A DNA stretch of 12,541 nucleotides, taken from the NCBI RefSeq assembly GCF_934359325.1, contig NZ_CAKRLH010000031.1:1-12541 (forward strand), in the 5' to 3' direction. Below are positions 1-6,426 of the stretch, piece after piece. Position 1 is the stretch's first letter. Every line of letters starts with the position of its first letter. The notes beneath the pieces are model-generated. The model worked only from the letters and a program-made list of their open reading frames with translations, was not told where the DNA came from and searched no databases. A program made the position numbers and the translations under genes. The stretch is from an uncultured Porphyromonas sp. (GTDB lineage: Bacteria; Bacteroidota; Bacteroidia; Bacteroidales; Porphyromonadaceae).

Positions 1-6
1 GGAGAT

Positions 7-573
7 ATGACACTCATCTACAGTCCGGAGACACTGGACTTTATCCAGCAGAGCATGAATTACCTCGCTCTGCTCGATCCCGAGGTCACCCCTCGATGGA
101 CGAGGGAGACGGTGCGTGAGTGCCGAGACACACTGGCAGCAGTGTATGCCGCAGCAACGAGACTTCCGGATCTGGATCCATCGCTTTTCTTTGGCGAGCT
201 GGAACATTTAGTCGAGGAAGAGGATTACGAACGGGTGAGACGACGCTACGAGCGATTCTTTGCCGACCGTGATCTATTCCCCGATGCACTCAATGAGCAG
301 ATGCAATACTCGGAGCGTCCGATCAACGTCAGTCTCAGTGAGCTGCTTGCCGACCTCTTCCAGGCTCTCGCCGATATCGTCTGGGTCTATAGGCAGCAAA
401 ATGAGGAGACAATGGTCCAGTCCATTGCCGAGGCGAGGTACGCCTTTGACCACGAGTGGGGAGAGAAGCTTGCAGCCGTGCTCAGACGACTCCACCTCCT
501 ACTCAGCGATCCGGACTTTATGCCCCTGGAGATGCCGGACGATGAGGATGACCTATTGAGCCATGACGAGTAA
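7..573 (+). CDS. DUF5063 domain protein, function unknown
   Basis: This 188-residue protein has no signal peptide or membrane segment and is probably cytoplasmic. Its pattern fits the Bacteroidota family DUF5063, which I recognise from memory: an N-terminal YSPETLDFI stretch, a central acidic then arginine-rich segment (EEEDYERVRRRYERFF, about residues 70-85), and a C-terminal helical part with LADIVWVYRQ (121-130) and FDHEWGEKL (147-155). The last 15 residues are strongly acidic (PDDEDD). It looks all-helical. No catalytic motif is visible and no biochemical role is known to me. The ATG is preceded by GGAGAT at the very edge of the window, so an upstream in-frame extension cannot be excluded. 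It is the first visible gene of a five-gene plus-strand run and overlaps the exonuclease gene by 11 bp if that gene starts at 563. Confidence 0.8.
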   Translation: MTLIYSPETLDFIQQSMNYLALLDPEVTPRWTRETVRECRDTLAAVYAAATRLPDLDPSLFFGELEHLVEEEDYERVRRRYERFFADRDLFPDALNEQMQYSERPINVSLSELLADLFQALADIVWVYRQQNEETMVQSIAEARYAFDHEWGEKLAAVLRRLHLLLSDPDFMPLEMPDDEDDLLSHDE

Positions 574-1330
574 TATGCCTTTAGATCGGACCACCATCAC
601 CAAGGAAGAGCTCGGGGAGCTGGAGGCGGAGGAGCTTCCGGTGCCGGTCACGATCCTTGACGCCTCGTGCTCGGACGAAGAGATAGAGAGCGTCATGGAT
701 GCGCTCTCGAGGGCTGCCGTCCTCGGTCTTGACACAGAGACTAAGCCCTCATTTCATAAGGGCGAGGGGAACAAGGTCTCCATACTCCAGCTCTCCGATC
801 ACGAGCGATCAGTAATCATCAAGCTCCTGACCTTTGACGGCAAGGAGGACAAGGCATCACGCCTTGCCCCCGTAGCACGCGTTCTTGCAGACGACAAGAC
901 GCTCCTCGTGGGGGTGTCTATCCACGATGACGCCCTCGGTCTGAGGAAAGACCATGGCCTAGAGTGCCATCAGGTCCTTGAGCTACAGCTGACAGCCAAG
1001 GCCGCTGGGCTTAAGGTCTTCTCGCTCTCCAAGCTCTACGCCCTACTCTACGACAAGCGCATCTCAAAGAGCCAGCGACTCACCAATTGGGAGAGCGAGA
1101 AACTGTCGGAGGCGCAGAAAAACTATGCCGCACTCGATGCCTACGCCGGTCTGCTGATCTACGATGGGCTCAAGGACTACGTCAAGCCCTCTATGATTGA
1201 GAAGAAAGTGGGACCAACCGTAAGGACGCCCAAGCCTAAGAAGAAAGAGCCCACTGCGAGGACACGAAAGCGCAGGGTCAAAGCTAAGGTCAGGAGGGCA
1301 AAAGTAAAAAGTAAAACCACCGACAAATAA
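563..1330 (+). CDS. DEDD-type 3'-5' exonuclease with basic C-terminal tail
   Basis: This 255-residue protein belongs to the RNase D/WRN-like 3'-5' exonuclease fold, which cuts nucleotides from nucleic-acid 3' ends using two metal ions. Exo I is seen in LGLDTETKPSF (D57, E59), Exo II in VGVSIHDDALGL (D122 or D123), and Exo III in YAALDAY, where Y188 and D192 form the YxxxD pattern of the DEDDy class. There is no HRDC or helicase domain, so it is a stand-alone exonuclease; whether RNA or DNA is the substrate cannot be told. Residues 214-255 form a tail in which 20 of 42 residues are K or R, probably a nucleic-acid-binding extension. An alternative ATG at 575 follows the upstream stop as TAA-T-ATG, the same arrangement as at the methyltransferase/transglycosylase junction, and is equally plausible. 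The next gene starts 8 bases after the stop. Confidence 0.88.
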   Translation: MTSNMPLDRTTITKEELGELEAEELPVPVTILDASCSDEEIESVMDALSRAAVLGLDTETKPSFHKGEGNKVSILQLSDHERSVIIKLLTFDGKEDKASRLAPVARVLADDKTLLVGVSIHDDALGLRKDHGLECHQVLELQLTAKAAGLKVFSLSKLYALLYDKRISKSQRLTNWESEKLSEAQKNYAALDAYAGLLIYDGLKDYVKPSMIEKKVGPTVRTPKPKKKEPTARTRKRRVKAKVRRAKVKSKTTDK

Positions 1331-1338
1331 CTCTCCTC

Positions 1339-2553
1339 ATGACTACCAACAACACCATACCGATACTCCACTTACGCCCCGGCAAAGATGAGCCGATGGA
1401 GCGCCGCCATCCCTGGGTCTTCTCAGGAGCACTAGACAGGAGAGATACTGACGGGCTGATGGAAGGAGACGTGGTTGAGCTCAGGAGCTCCAAGGATGAC
1501 TTTGTCGCCCGCGGCTACTGGTCCCCTGAGAATATTGCGATACGGATCCTCACTTTCGATGTATCCGAGCAGATTGATCAAGCATTCTGGACCCGGCGAC
1601 TGAGGGAGGCTCTCGAGGTGAGGGAGGTTGTTGGCCTGGCGAGAGAGCACGCCGCTTTCCGCTGGGTTTATGGCGAAGGCGATGGACTCCCAGGACTGAT
1701 CATCGACCTGTACGACACTATCGCTGTCATGCAGGCTCATACGCTCGGCATCCACCGACAGAGGCACATGATCTCAGAGGCGATGTCCGCTGTACTCGGC
1801 AGTCGCCTACAGGTGGTCTACTACAAGAGCGCTGAGACGCTGTCGGCAAGTGCTCCGATAGAGGGGGAGATCGACGAACTGCTAATGGGAACTCTACCGA
1901 AGGAGCAGCATGTGGTGATCGACGAGCGGGGGATGAAGTTTTACCTCGACGTTGTCAAGGGACAGAAGACCGGCTTCTTCTTAGATCAGAGAGACAACCG
2001 CTCGCTGCTGAGACAGTATGCTAAGGGACGTAAGGTGCTCAATATGTTTTGCTACACGGGAGGATTCTCCCTCGCTGCCATGCTGGGAGAGGCTAAGCAA
2101 GTGGTCTCGGTAGATAGCTCGGAGCGCGCCATAGACCTGACGGCAAGGAATATGGAGCTCAACTTCCCCGGCAGGGACGATACCCACGAGGAGATCGCCA
2201 CCGATGCATTCGGCTACTTAGAAGGACTACAGGGGGGAGAGTACGACCTGATGGTGCTGGATCCGCCCGCCTTTGCAAAGAATAGACGCGTCCTCTCACG
2301 CGCACTAAATGGCTACCGACGACTCAATCGTATAGCTCTCCAGAAGATTGCCCCCTCGAGCCTGCTATTCACCTTCAGTTGCTCGCAGGTGGTTAGCCCG
2401 GAGAAATTTCAGGAAGCAGTATTTACCGCTGCCCTGCAAGCCGGGCGGGAGGTAAGGATCCTCCACCGCCTTACTCAGGCAGCGGATCATCCGGTGAATA
2501 TTTATCACCCCGAGGGAGAGTATCTCAAGGGGCTGGTGCTCTACGTCAAGTAA
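1339..2553 (+). CDS. RlmI-like class I SAM-dependent rRNA methyltransferase
   Basis: This 404-residue protein matches in length and layout the RlmI (YccW) family, which makes 5-methylcytosine in 23S rRNA (C1962 in E. coli). It has an N-terminal PUA-like domain (about 8-80, with RHPWVFSGA), a central EEHEE-like domain with GEGDGLPGLIIDLY (112-125), and a C-terminal Rossmann methyltransferase domain. Visible motifs are GQKTGFFLDQRDNR (209-222), the SAM-binding NMFCYTGGFSLAA (235-247), the acidic VSVDSS at the end of strand 2, LDPPAFAK (307-314), and FSCSQ with C348 as the likely nucleophilic cysteine. It sits between the exonuclease and transglycosylase genes with gaps of 8 bp and 1 bp, so cotranscription is very likely. 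The exact target base in this organism is inferred from the family, not shown. Confidence 0.92.
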   Translation: MTTNNTIPILHLRPGKDEPMERRHPWVFSGALDRRDTDGLMEGDVVELRSSKDDFVARGYWSPENIAIRILTFDVSEQIDQAFWTRRLREALEVREVVGLAREHAAFRWVYGEGDGLPGLIIDLYDTIAVMQAHTLGIHRQRHMISEAMSAVLGSRLQVVYYKSAETLSASAPIEGEIDELLMGTLPKEQHVVIDERGMKFYLDVVKGQKTGFFLDQRDNRSLLRQYAKGRKVLNMFCYTGGFSLAAMLGEAKQVVSVDSSERAIDLTARNMELNFPGRDDTHEEIATDAFGYLEGLQGGEYDLMVLDPPAFAKNRRVLSRALNGYRRLNRIALQKIAPSSLLFTFSCSQVVSPEKFQEAVFTAALQAGREVRILHRLTQAADHPVNIYHPEGEYLKGLVLYVK

Positions 2554-2554
2554 T

Positions 2555-3976
2555 ATGTCCGGGCTCCTCTCACGATACACTCCGCTGTTGCTCCTTCTCA
2601 TTGGGATGATGTCGTCCTGCATTGAGACAAGGAAGGAGAGAGAGTCGGAGCTCGTTAATTATCGTAAGTGGAGCGAAATCATCGCCAGCGATACGCTCCG
2701 AGTAGGGACGGTCACTTCCCCTACGGACTTTTACTTCTACAGAGGAGAGCCTTTCGGTCTCGAGTATCAGAAAGTATCTCGCTTCGCCGAGGCTAATAAG
2801 CTCAAGCTCGACATCAGGGTCACCGGTAGCAGGGATAGCCTTATGGCATGGATCTCGTCTGGAGCCATAGACCTTTCCATCACACCCTTTGCTATGACCT
2901 CCGAGCTCAGCCAGTCGTATAACTTTGCTGGCACTGTGGATACGATCGCCTTAGTAGTGGTGCAAAATAGATCCACTGCCCCACTCCTCCGAAGGGTGGG
3001 CGACCTCGATGGAAAGTCGATCTACGTCTCCTCCAGTAGCCCGGCAGAGATGCGGCTAAAGCAGATCGTTGCTGAGGCAGCCCTGGACTCCCTCCATATC
3101 CTGCCGGTCGACTCACTGGGTGATGTGGACCTGATCAAGTCGGTCGCTGACCAGGAGGACTCTATCCGCTACGCAGCAGTAGACACCCGGCTCGCCGGAT
3201 TATTTCAGCGTCACCACCCCACCCTCGACACTGAGCTTCGCATCAGCGTACCACTGCGGTACAGCTGGATGCTTCATAAGGGGAATCAGAGTCTTACCGA
3301 GCAGATCAGCCGCTTCTTCTCCTCCTCTCCTGAGGAGGAAGAGGAGGATCTCGACCGCCTACTCACGATTGAGAGTGGCAATTACTTCAGGAGCCTCAGA
3401 TCCCCACTTCCTACCCCTACTATCCGACCGGGTGCGATCTCACCTTATGATGAGATATTCATGCAAGAGGCAAAGCGTCTGGGCTGGCACTGGAGCTATC
3501 TCGCTGCGATCGCCTTCACAGAGTCCCGCTTCATCCCGGACGTTGTAGCTCGATCGGGTGCGAGAGGTCTCATGGGTGTAATGCCTGCCACCGGGCGGGC
3601 CTACGGGGTGAGCAGCGATCAGTTGCTGGACCCTCTGACAGCAGTGCGTGTGGCGGTCGATTGCCTTAGGGACAATGAAAAGTCCTTCAGCAACATCAGG
3701 GACACCCATGAGCGAGAGTGCTTCACCCTCGCCGCCTACAACGCCGGTTACGGTCACGTCCTGGATGCGATGCGTCTGGCACGCAAGTATAGTGCTCCGG
3801 ACAGTGTCTGGGAGGGTGGTGTTAGGGAGTACCTCCTCCTTAAGAGCACGCCGAAGTACTTCAATGACCCAGTGGCCAAGTACGGCTATGTTCGCGGCTC
3901 GGAGACAGTCAAGTATGTAGACAATATCATGCACCTCTCTGCCCTCTATCAGGGAGCAAAGAGGAAGGAAAAATAG
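2555..3976 (+). CDS. MltF-like lipoprotein: solute-binding domain plus lytic transglycosylase
   Basis: This 473-residue protein has the MltF architecture, in which a periplasmic amino-acid-binding-type domain is fused to a lysozyme-like domain that cleaves peptidoglycan glycan strands. The N-terminus is a lipoprotein signal: hydrophobic residues 11-19, then MSSC with C22 as the lipidated cysteine. Residues about 45-275 form the SBP_bac_3-type domain (LRVGTVTSPTDFYFYRGEPFGLEYQ; LDLSITPF-like stretch near 105-112). Residues about 295-440 are the SLT domain, with catalytic E323 in AFTESRF, then ARSGARGLMGVMPATG (332-347) and AAYNAGYG (393-400). A run of acidic residues (E260-D265) marks the linker between domains. 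It starts one base after the methyltransferase stop (TAA-T-ATG), so it is probably translationally coupled. It should sit in the outer membrane facing the cell wall and act in wall remodelling or recycling; ligand control by the N-terminal domain is known for MltF and inferred here. Confidence 0.9.
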   Translation: MSGLLSRYTPLLLLLIGMMSSCIETRKERESELVNYRKWSEIIASDTLRVGTVTSPTDFYFYRGEPFGLEYQKVSRFAEANKLKLDIRVTGSRDSLMAWISSGAIDLSITPFAMTSELSQSYNFAGTVDTIALVVVQNRSTAPLLRRVGDLDGKSIYVSSSSPAEMRLKQIVAEAALDSLHILPVDSLGDVDLIKSVADQEDSIRYAAVDTRLAGLFQRHHPTLDTELRISVPLRYSWMLHKGNQSLTEQISRFFSSSPEEEEEDLDRLLTIESGNYFRSLRSPLPTPTIRPGAISPYDEIFMQEAKRLGWHWSYLAAIAFTESRFIPDVVARSGARGLMGVMPATGRAYGVSSDQLLDPLTAVRVAVDCLRDNEKSFSNIRDTHERECFTLAAYNAGYGHVLDAMRLARKYSAPDSVWEGGVREYLLLKSTPKYFNDPVAKYGYVRGSETVKYVDNIMHLSALYQGAKRKEK

Positions 3977-3988
3977 TTAGCTAAGAGT

Positions 3989-4648
3989 ATGAAAGTAGTA
4001 AACTTATCAGAGCAAAACAGCCTCATCAATCGCTTCATCGCAGAGATGAGAGATGTCAATATCCATGGGGACTCGATGCGCTTCCGGAGCAATGCCAGGC
4101 GCCTCGGCGAGATCATGGCTTATGAGATCAGTAAGACACTCGACTACACCGAGAAGAGGGTGACCACGCCCCTTGGAACCAAGGATATGTACCTGCCTAC
4201 GGAGGAGGTAGTCGTCGCCACCATACTTCGTGCCGGGCTACCCATGCAGATCGGACTGACCAATTACTTCGACAAGGCTGACAACGCTTTCGTCTCCGCT
4301 TACCGCAAGGAGGGTGGCGATAGTGAGCTGGGATTTGACGTACACATCGAGTACTTAGCTTCGCCCTCTCTTGAGGGACGGACACTGATCCTTGCCGACC
4401 CTATGCTCGCCACTGGTAGCTCGATGATGCTGGCCTACAATGCTCTCCTCACCAAGGGACAGCCTGCCACCACCCACTTTGCAGCGATCATCGCCAGCCG
4501 GCAGGGAGTAGATATGCTCTGTAAGCACGCCCCTGAGGACTCCACCCTCTGGATTACAGCACTCGATGATAAGCTCAATGAGCACGCCTACATCGTCCCG
4601 GGACTGGGTGATGCCGGCGATCTCTCATTTGGGACCAAGATGGACTAA
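3989..4648 (+). CDS. upp: Uracil phosphoribosyltransferase
   Basis: This 219-residue cytosolic enzyme converts uracil and PRPP to UMP in pyrimidine salvage. The PRPP loop is ILADPMLATGSSM (134-146), the uracil-binding C-terminal signature is YIVPGLGDAGD (201-211), and ATILRAGLPM (77-86) is the usual conserved segment near the active site. Its length is slightly above the usual 208-210 because of N-terminal residues. In the signature, residues 212-214 are LSF where many homologues have R-Y/I-F. It begins 12 bp after the transglycosylase stop, so it is probably the last gene of the five-gene run. No function links it to its neighbours beyond being housekeeping. A strong hairpin (4665-4717) follows 17 bp after the stop codon. 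Confidence 0.95.
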   Translation: MKVVNLSEQNSLINRFIAEMRDVNIHGDSMRFRSNARRLGEIMAYEISKTLDYTEKRVTTPLGTKDMYLPTEEVVVATILRAGLPMQIGLTNYFDKADNAFVSAYRKEGGDSELGFDVHIEYLASPSLEGRTLILADPMLATGSSMMLAYNALLTKGQPATTHFAAIIASRQGVDMLCKHAPEDSTLWITALDDKLNEHAYIVPGLGDAGDLSFGTKMD

Positions 4649-4664
4649 TAGCGTATCACTTTAC

Positions 4665-4717
4665 TACGAGCAGAGCCTCCGATGGGACAAGCGTCTACGT
4701 CGGAGGCTCTGCTCGTA
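4665..4717. terminator. Bidirectional hairpin between upp and coaA
   Basis: A perfect 18-bp inverted repeat (TACGAGCAGAGCCTCCGA at 4665-4682 and its exact complement at 4700-4717) encloses a 17-base loop. It lies between the convergent stops of upp (4648) and coaA (4731). The stem is GC-rich, but neither strand has a clear T-run after it, so it is not a textbook intrinsic terminator. Its position favours a shared transcript end or RNA 3'-end stabiliser. Confidence 0.7.
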
Positions 4718-4730
4718 TAGTCCTACTGCC

Positions 4731-5681
4731 CTACACCTTCCTCAGCCAGATGCTCCGCACGCTGTGATCGTCACTCTTCTCGATGATGAGATTGGAGCGA
4801 AAGCGCGTCGGCTCGATATTCTGGACGAGATTGATCAGATTGATATCGTCCCACACCTTATTTGCCAGACCGATCGTCTCTTCTCTGGTGAGATCAGCGT
4901 AGCGATAGAAGTAGGAGTCCTTATTCCGAAACGCCGTCTGTTGTAGCTTGATAAAGCGGTCCACATACCACCGGCGGATCGCAGACTTATCCGCATCGAC
5001 ATAGATGGAGAAGTCAAAGAAGTCTGAGACGAAGACCGACCGACGAGCCCGGGAGGCATCCACACTCGCTTGCAAGACATTGATCCCCTCGATGATCAGC
5101 ACATCCGGCTGATCGACATCGTCATACTCATCAGGGATGACGTCATAGAAGAGGTGAGAGTACTTAGGAGACGGCAAGTGGCGACGACCACTCTTGACCG
5201 CCGCAAGGAAGTTGAGCAGGCGCATCACATCGTAGCTCTCGGGGAAACCCTTTCGGTCGCTCAGACCGCGACGCTCCAGCTCAGCATTTGTATAGAGGAA
5301 GCCATCAGTCGTCACGAGCGAGACCTTTGGCGTCTCCTCATTCATCGACAGAAGTTTCTGCAGGACCCTCGCGGTCGTGCTCTTACCCACAGCCACACTT
5401 CCGGCGATCCCGATGACGTAGGGGACGGTCTGAAATTGTCGATGGAAAAATTCCCCATAGTCGCTCTGCAGATTCTTGTGGTGCATAATGTTTATCTCCA
5501 GGAAGCGACACATAGGGAGATAAATGTCGCTGATCTCCTCCACTGTAAGCGGTTCATTCATCGCATGGAGCTTGCTCACATCTATCTCAGAGAAAGGGAA
5601 GTCAGGATGGCTGTCCAAGCTGCTCCACTGATCTCTGGTAAACGACTGATAGGGAGAGAATGTTGCGGTGTAAGGTTTCAT
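4731..5681 (-). CDS. coaA: Pantothenate kinase, type I
   Basis: This 316-residue cytosolic enzyme phosphorylates pantothenate with ATP, the first and usually rate-limiting step of CoA synthesis. Its length matches E. coli CoaA, and the recalled E. coli sequence aligns nearly end to end. The P-loop is GSVAVGKST (94-102), TTDGF holds the conserved D126, and KGFPESYD, YSHLFYDVIPD, VLIIEGINVLQ and FVSDFFDFSIYVDA are family blocks. R105 and H176 correspond to E. coli R106 and H177, residues that bind CoA during feedback inhibition, so CoA control is probably kept (inference). It is a single-gene unit, convergent with upp, with a perfect -7 box 36 bp upstream of its ATG. Most Bacteroidota are known for the unrelated type III enzyme CoaX, which makes a type I enzyme here notable. 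Confidence 0.96.
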   Translation of the reverse strand: MKPYTATFSPYQSFTRDQWSSLDSHPDFPFSEIDVSKLHAMNEPLTVEEISDIYLPMCRFLEINIMHHKNLQSDYGEFFHRQFQTVPYVIGIAGSVAVGKSTTARVLQKLLSMNEETPKVSLVTTDGFLYTNAELERRGLSDRKGFPESYDVMRLLNFLAAVKSGRRHLPSPKYSHLFYDVIPDEYDDVDQPDVLIIEGINVLQASVDASRARRSVFVSDFFDFSIYVDADKSAIRRWYVDRFIKLQQTAFRNKDSYFYRYADLTREETIGLANKVWDDINLINLVQNIEPTRFRSNLIIEKSDDHSVRSIWLRKV

Positions 5682-5716
5682 TTGACGGTCGATAAGTCCT
5701 TCATGCTATGTCACGA

Positions 5717-5724
5717 CAAAGGTA
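5717..5724 (-). promoter_or_regulatory. -7 box of the coaA promoter
   Basis: On the minus strand this reads TACCTTTG, a perfect match to the Bacteroidota -7 consensus TAnnTTTG. It would give a short leader of about 30 bases before the coaA ATG at 5681. No good TTTG -33 element is seen 19-21 bp upstream, so the promoter may be weak or need an activator. Confidence 0.65.
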
Positions 5725-5742
5725 TCTATTTTGCCCCACCCA

Positions 5743-5770
5743 CGCTCGAGCGCTAGGAGTCGTCCTAGCG
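5743..5770. promoter_or_regulatory. Palindrome and hairpin upstream of coaA
   Basis: CGCTCGAGCG (5743-5752) is a perfect 10-bp palindrome. It runs directly into a perfect 8-bp inverted repeat, CGCTAGGA (5751-5758) and TCCTAGCG (5763-5770), with a GTCG loop. The block overlaps and extends upstream of the expected -33 position of the coaA promoter, where an operator would sit. No T-run follows on either strand, so it is not an obvious terminator. Its function is inferred from position only. Confidence 0.4.
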
Positions 5771-5866
5771 GAAAAGCAACACAAAAAACCTCAGAACTCC
5801 ATACGGAGAATGGAAAATAATCCAGCACACTGGCTCTCAAAATGTAGCAACACATTACATCTAATA

Positions 5867-5890
5867 CAAGACCTTTGCAAAATGGTCTTG
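5867..5890. repeat. Inverted repeat around TTTGCAAA
   Basis: CAAGACC (5867-5873) and GGTCTTG (5884-5890) pair perfectly over 7 bp. They enclose TTTGCAAAAT, which itself contains the palindrome TTTGCAAA (5874-5881). The GACCTTTGCAAA core resembles insertion-sequence ends I recall from Bacteroidota IS5-like elements, but I could not check this. No transposase is nearby. Confidence 0.45.
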
Positions 5891-5920
5891 ATAAGAGAGA
5901 CCACCCATCCGCTTGCCTAA

Positions 5921-5980
5921 GCATCAGCCTCTCTGACGGGCATCAGATAGCTTACTGTATAGCGCAGATGCGTCAGCCCT
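5921..5980 (+). repeat. 60-bp imperfect direct repeat, copy A
   Basis: This segment aligns without gaps to 6285-6344, with 46 of 60 bases identical by my count. The best-kept core is ATCAGCCTCTCTGAC, then GCATCAGAT, TTACTGTA and GTCAGCCC. Within it, TCAG-CCTCT-CTGA (5924-5936) is a small inverted repeat, and GCATCAG occurs twice 19 bp apart (5921 and 5940). Confidence 0.7.
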
Positions 5981-5990
5981 GCCCTCCCAA

Positions 5991-6051
5991 ACTAAACCCG
6001 GGTTTAGTCATCACTATTACCGGGTTTAGTGATCTCTAATATCGGGTTTAG
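5991..6051. repeat. Three CGGGTTTAG units at exact 22-bp spacing, first in an 18-bp palindrome
   Basis: CGGGTTTAG starts at 5999, 6021 and 6043, so the period is exactly 22 bp, about two helical turns. The first unit is the right half of a perfect 18-bp palindrome, ACTAAACCCGGGTTTAGT (5991-6008). The 12-base gaps between units are partly similar as well (T-N-ATC-N-CTA pattern in the first two), so this may be a decayed 22-bp tandem repeat. The helical phasing suggests cooperative protein binding on one DNA face, as inference. Confidence 0.75.
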
Positions 6052-6284
6052 AATTCACTGAAGTCTATCCAGCTCAATACGATACTCCCCGGCGCCGGAG
6101 ATCCCCACCCCTAACTCTCAGTGCGCCTCAAGGAGGCGAGGTCTCGGATTAATTCTTAGGCATCGGTCGAGCCACGAAGTGTCGTAGACCAATGTACGAG
6201 AGTTCACTCCGAAACTTGACCGCTTGCGGGCCGACGCCACACTAGAGATGACCGTTATTTATAGAGAAACTGCCCGTCCTTATA

Positions 6285-6344
6285 GGATCAGCCTCTCTGA
6301 CAAGCATCAGATCCATTACTGTAAAACTCAAAAATGTCAGCCCC
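6285..6344 (+). repeat. 60-bp imperfect direct repeat, copy B
   Basis: This is the second copy of the repeat at 5921-5980, offset by exactly 364 bp along its whole length. The TCAG-CCTCT-CTGA inverted repeat is kept (6288-6300). The substitutions cluster in the middle and toward the right end. It lies about 100 bp upstream of the tRNA start and just upstream of an inverted repeat at 6348-6367. Confidence 0.7.
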
Positions 6345-6347
6345 TAG

Positions 6348-6367
6348 GTTCAACTTCGAAGTGCAAC
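6348..6367. repeat. Imperfect palindrome around ACTTCGAAGT
   Basis: GTTCAACTTCGAAGTGCAAC has a perfect 10-bp centre (ACTTCGAAGT, 6353-6362) and matching GTT/AAC ends separated by a 2-base mismatch. It sits directly after repeat copy B and about 30 bp before the tRNA -33 element. It could be an operator or an old insertion-sequence end. Confidence 0.45.
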
Positions 6368-6395
6368 ACTAGAGGAAAAAGTTTGACGAGAGGGG

Positions 6396-6426
6396 CTTGC
6401 CATGCAGGCAAAATTTCGTACCTTTG
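6396..6426 (+). promoter_or_regulatory. Promoter of the tRNA gene
   Basis: TACCTTTG (6419-6426) is a perfect Bacteroidota -7 box, and CTTG (6396-6399) fits the TTTG -33 element with one mismatch at a 19-bp spacing. Transcription would start near 6433, about 11 bases before the mature tRNA. The spacer contains a 5-bp inverted repeat, TTGCC-ATGCA-GGCAA (6397-6411). Confidence 0.75.

Noticed and set aside
3312..3355. Inverted repeat of CTCCTC and GAGGAG inside the transglycosylase gene
   Set aside because: It is imperfect low-complexity sequence encoding serines followed by an acidic linker, which explains it without a structural role.
5070..5756. 228-codon plus-strand open frame across coaA
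   Set aside because: It is antisense to coaA, whose motifs are unmistakable, has no recognisable domain and runs through the coaA promoter.
5991..6051. CRISPR-like array
   Set aside because: The conserved unit is only about 9 bases with 13-base gaps that are themselves partly similar; there are three units and no cas genes. It does not fit repeat and spacer lengths of known CRISPR arrays.
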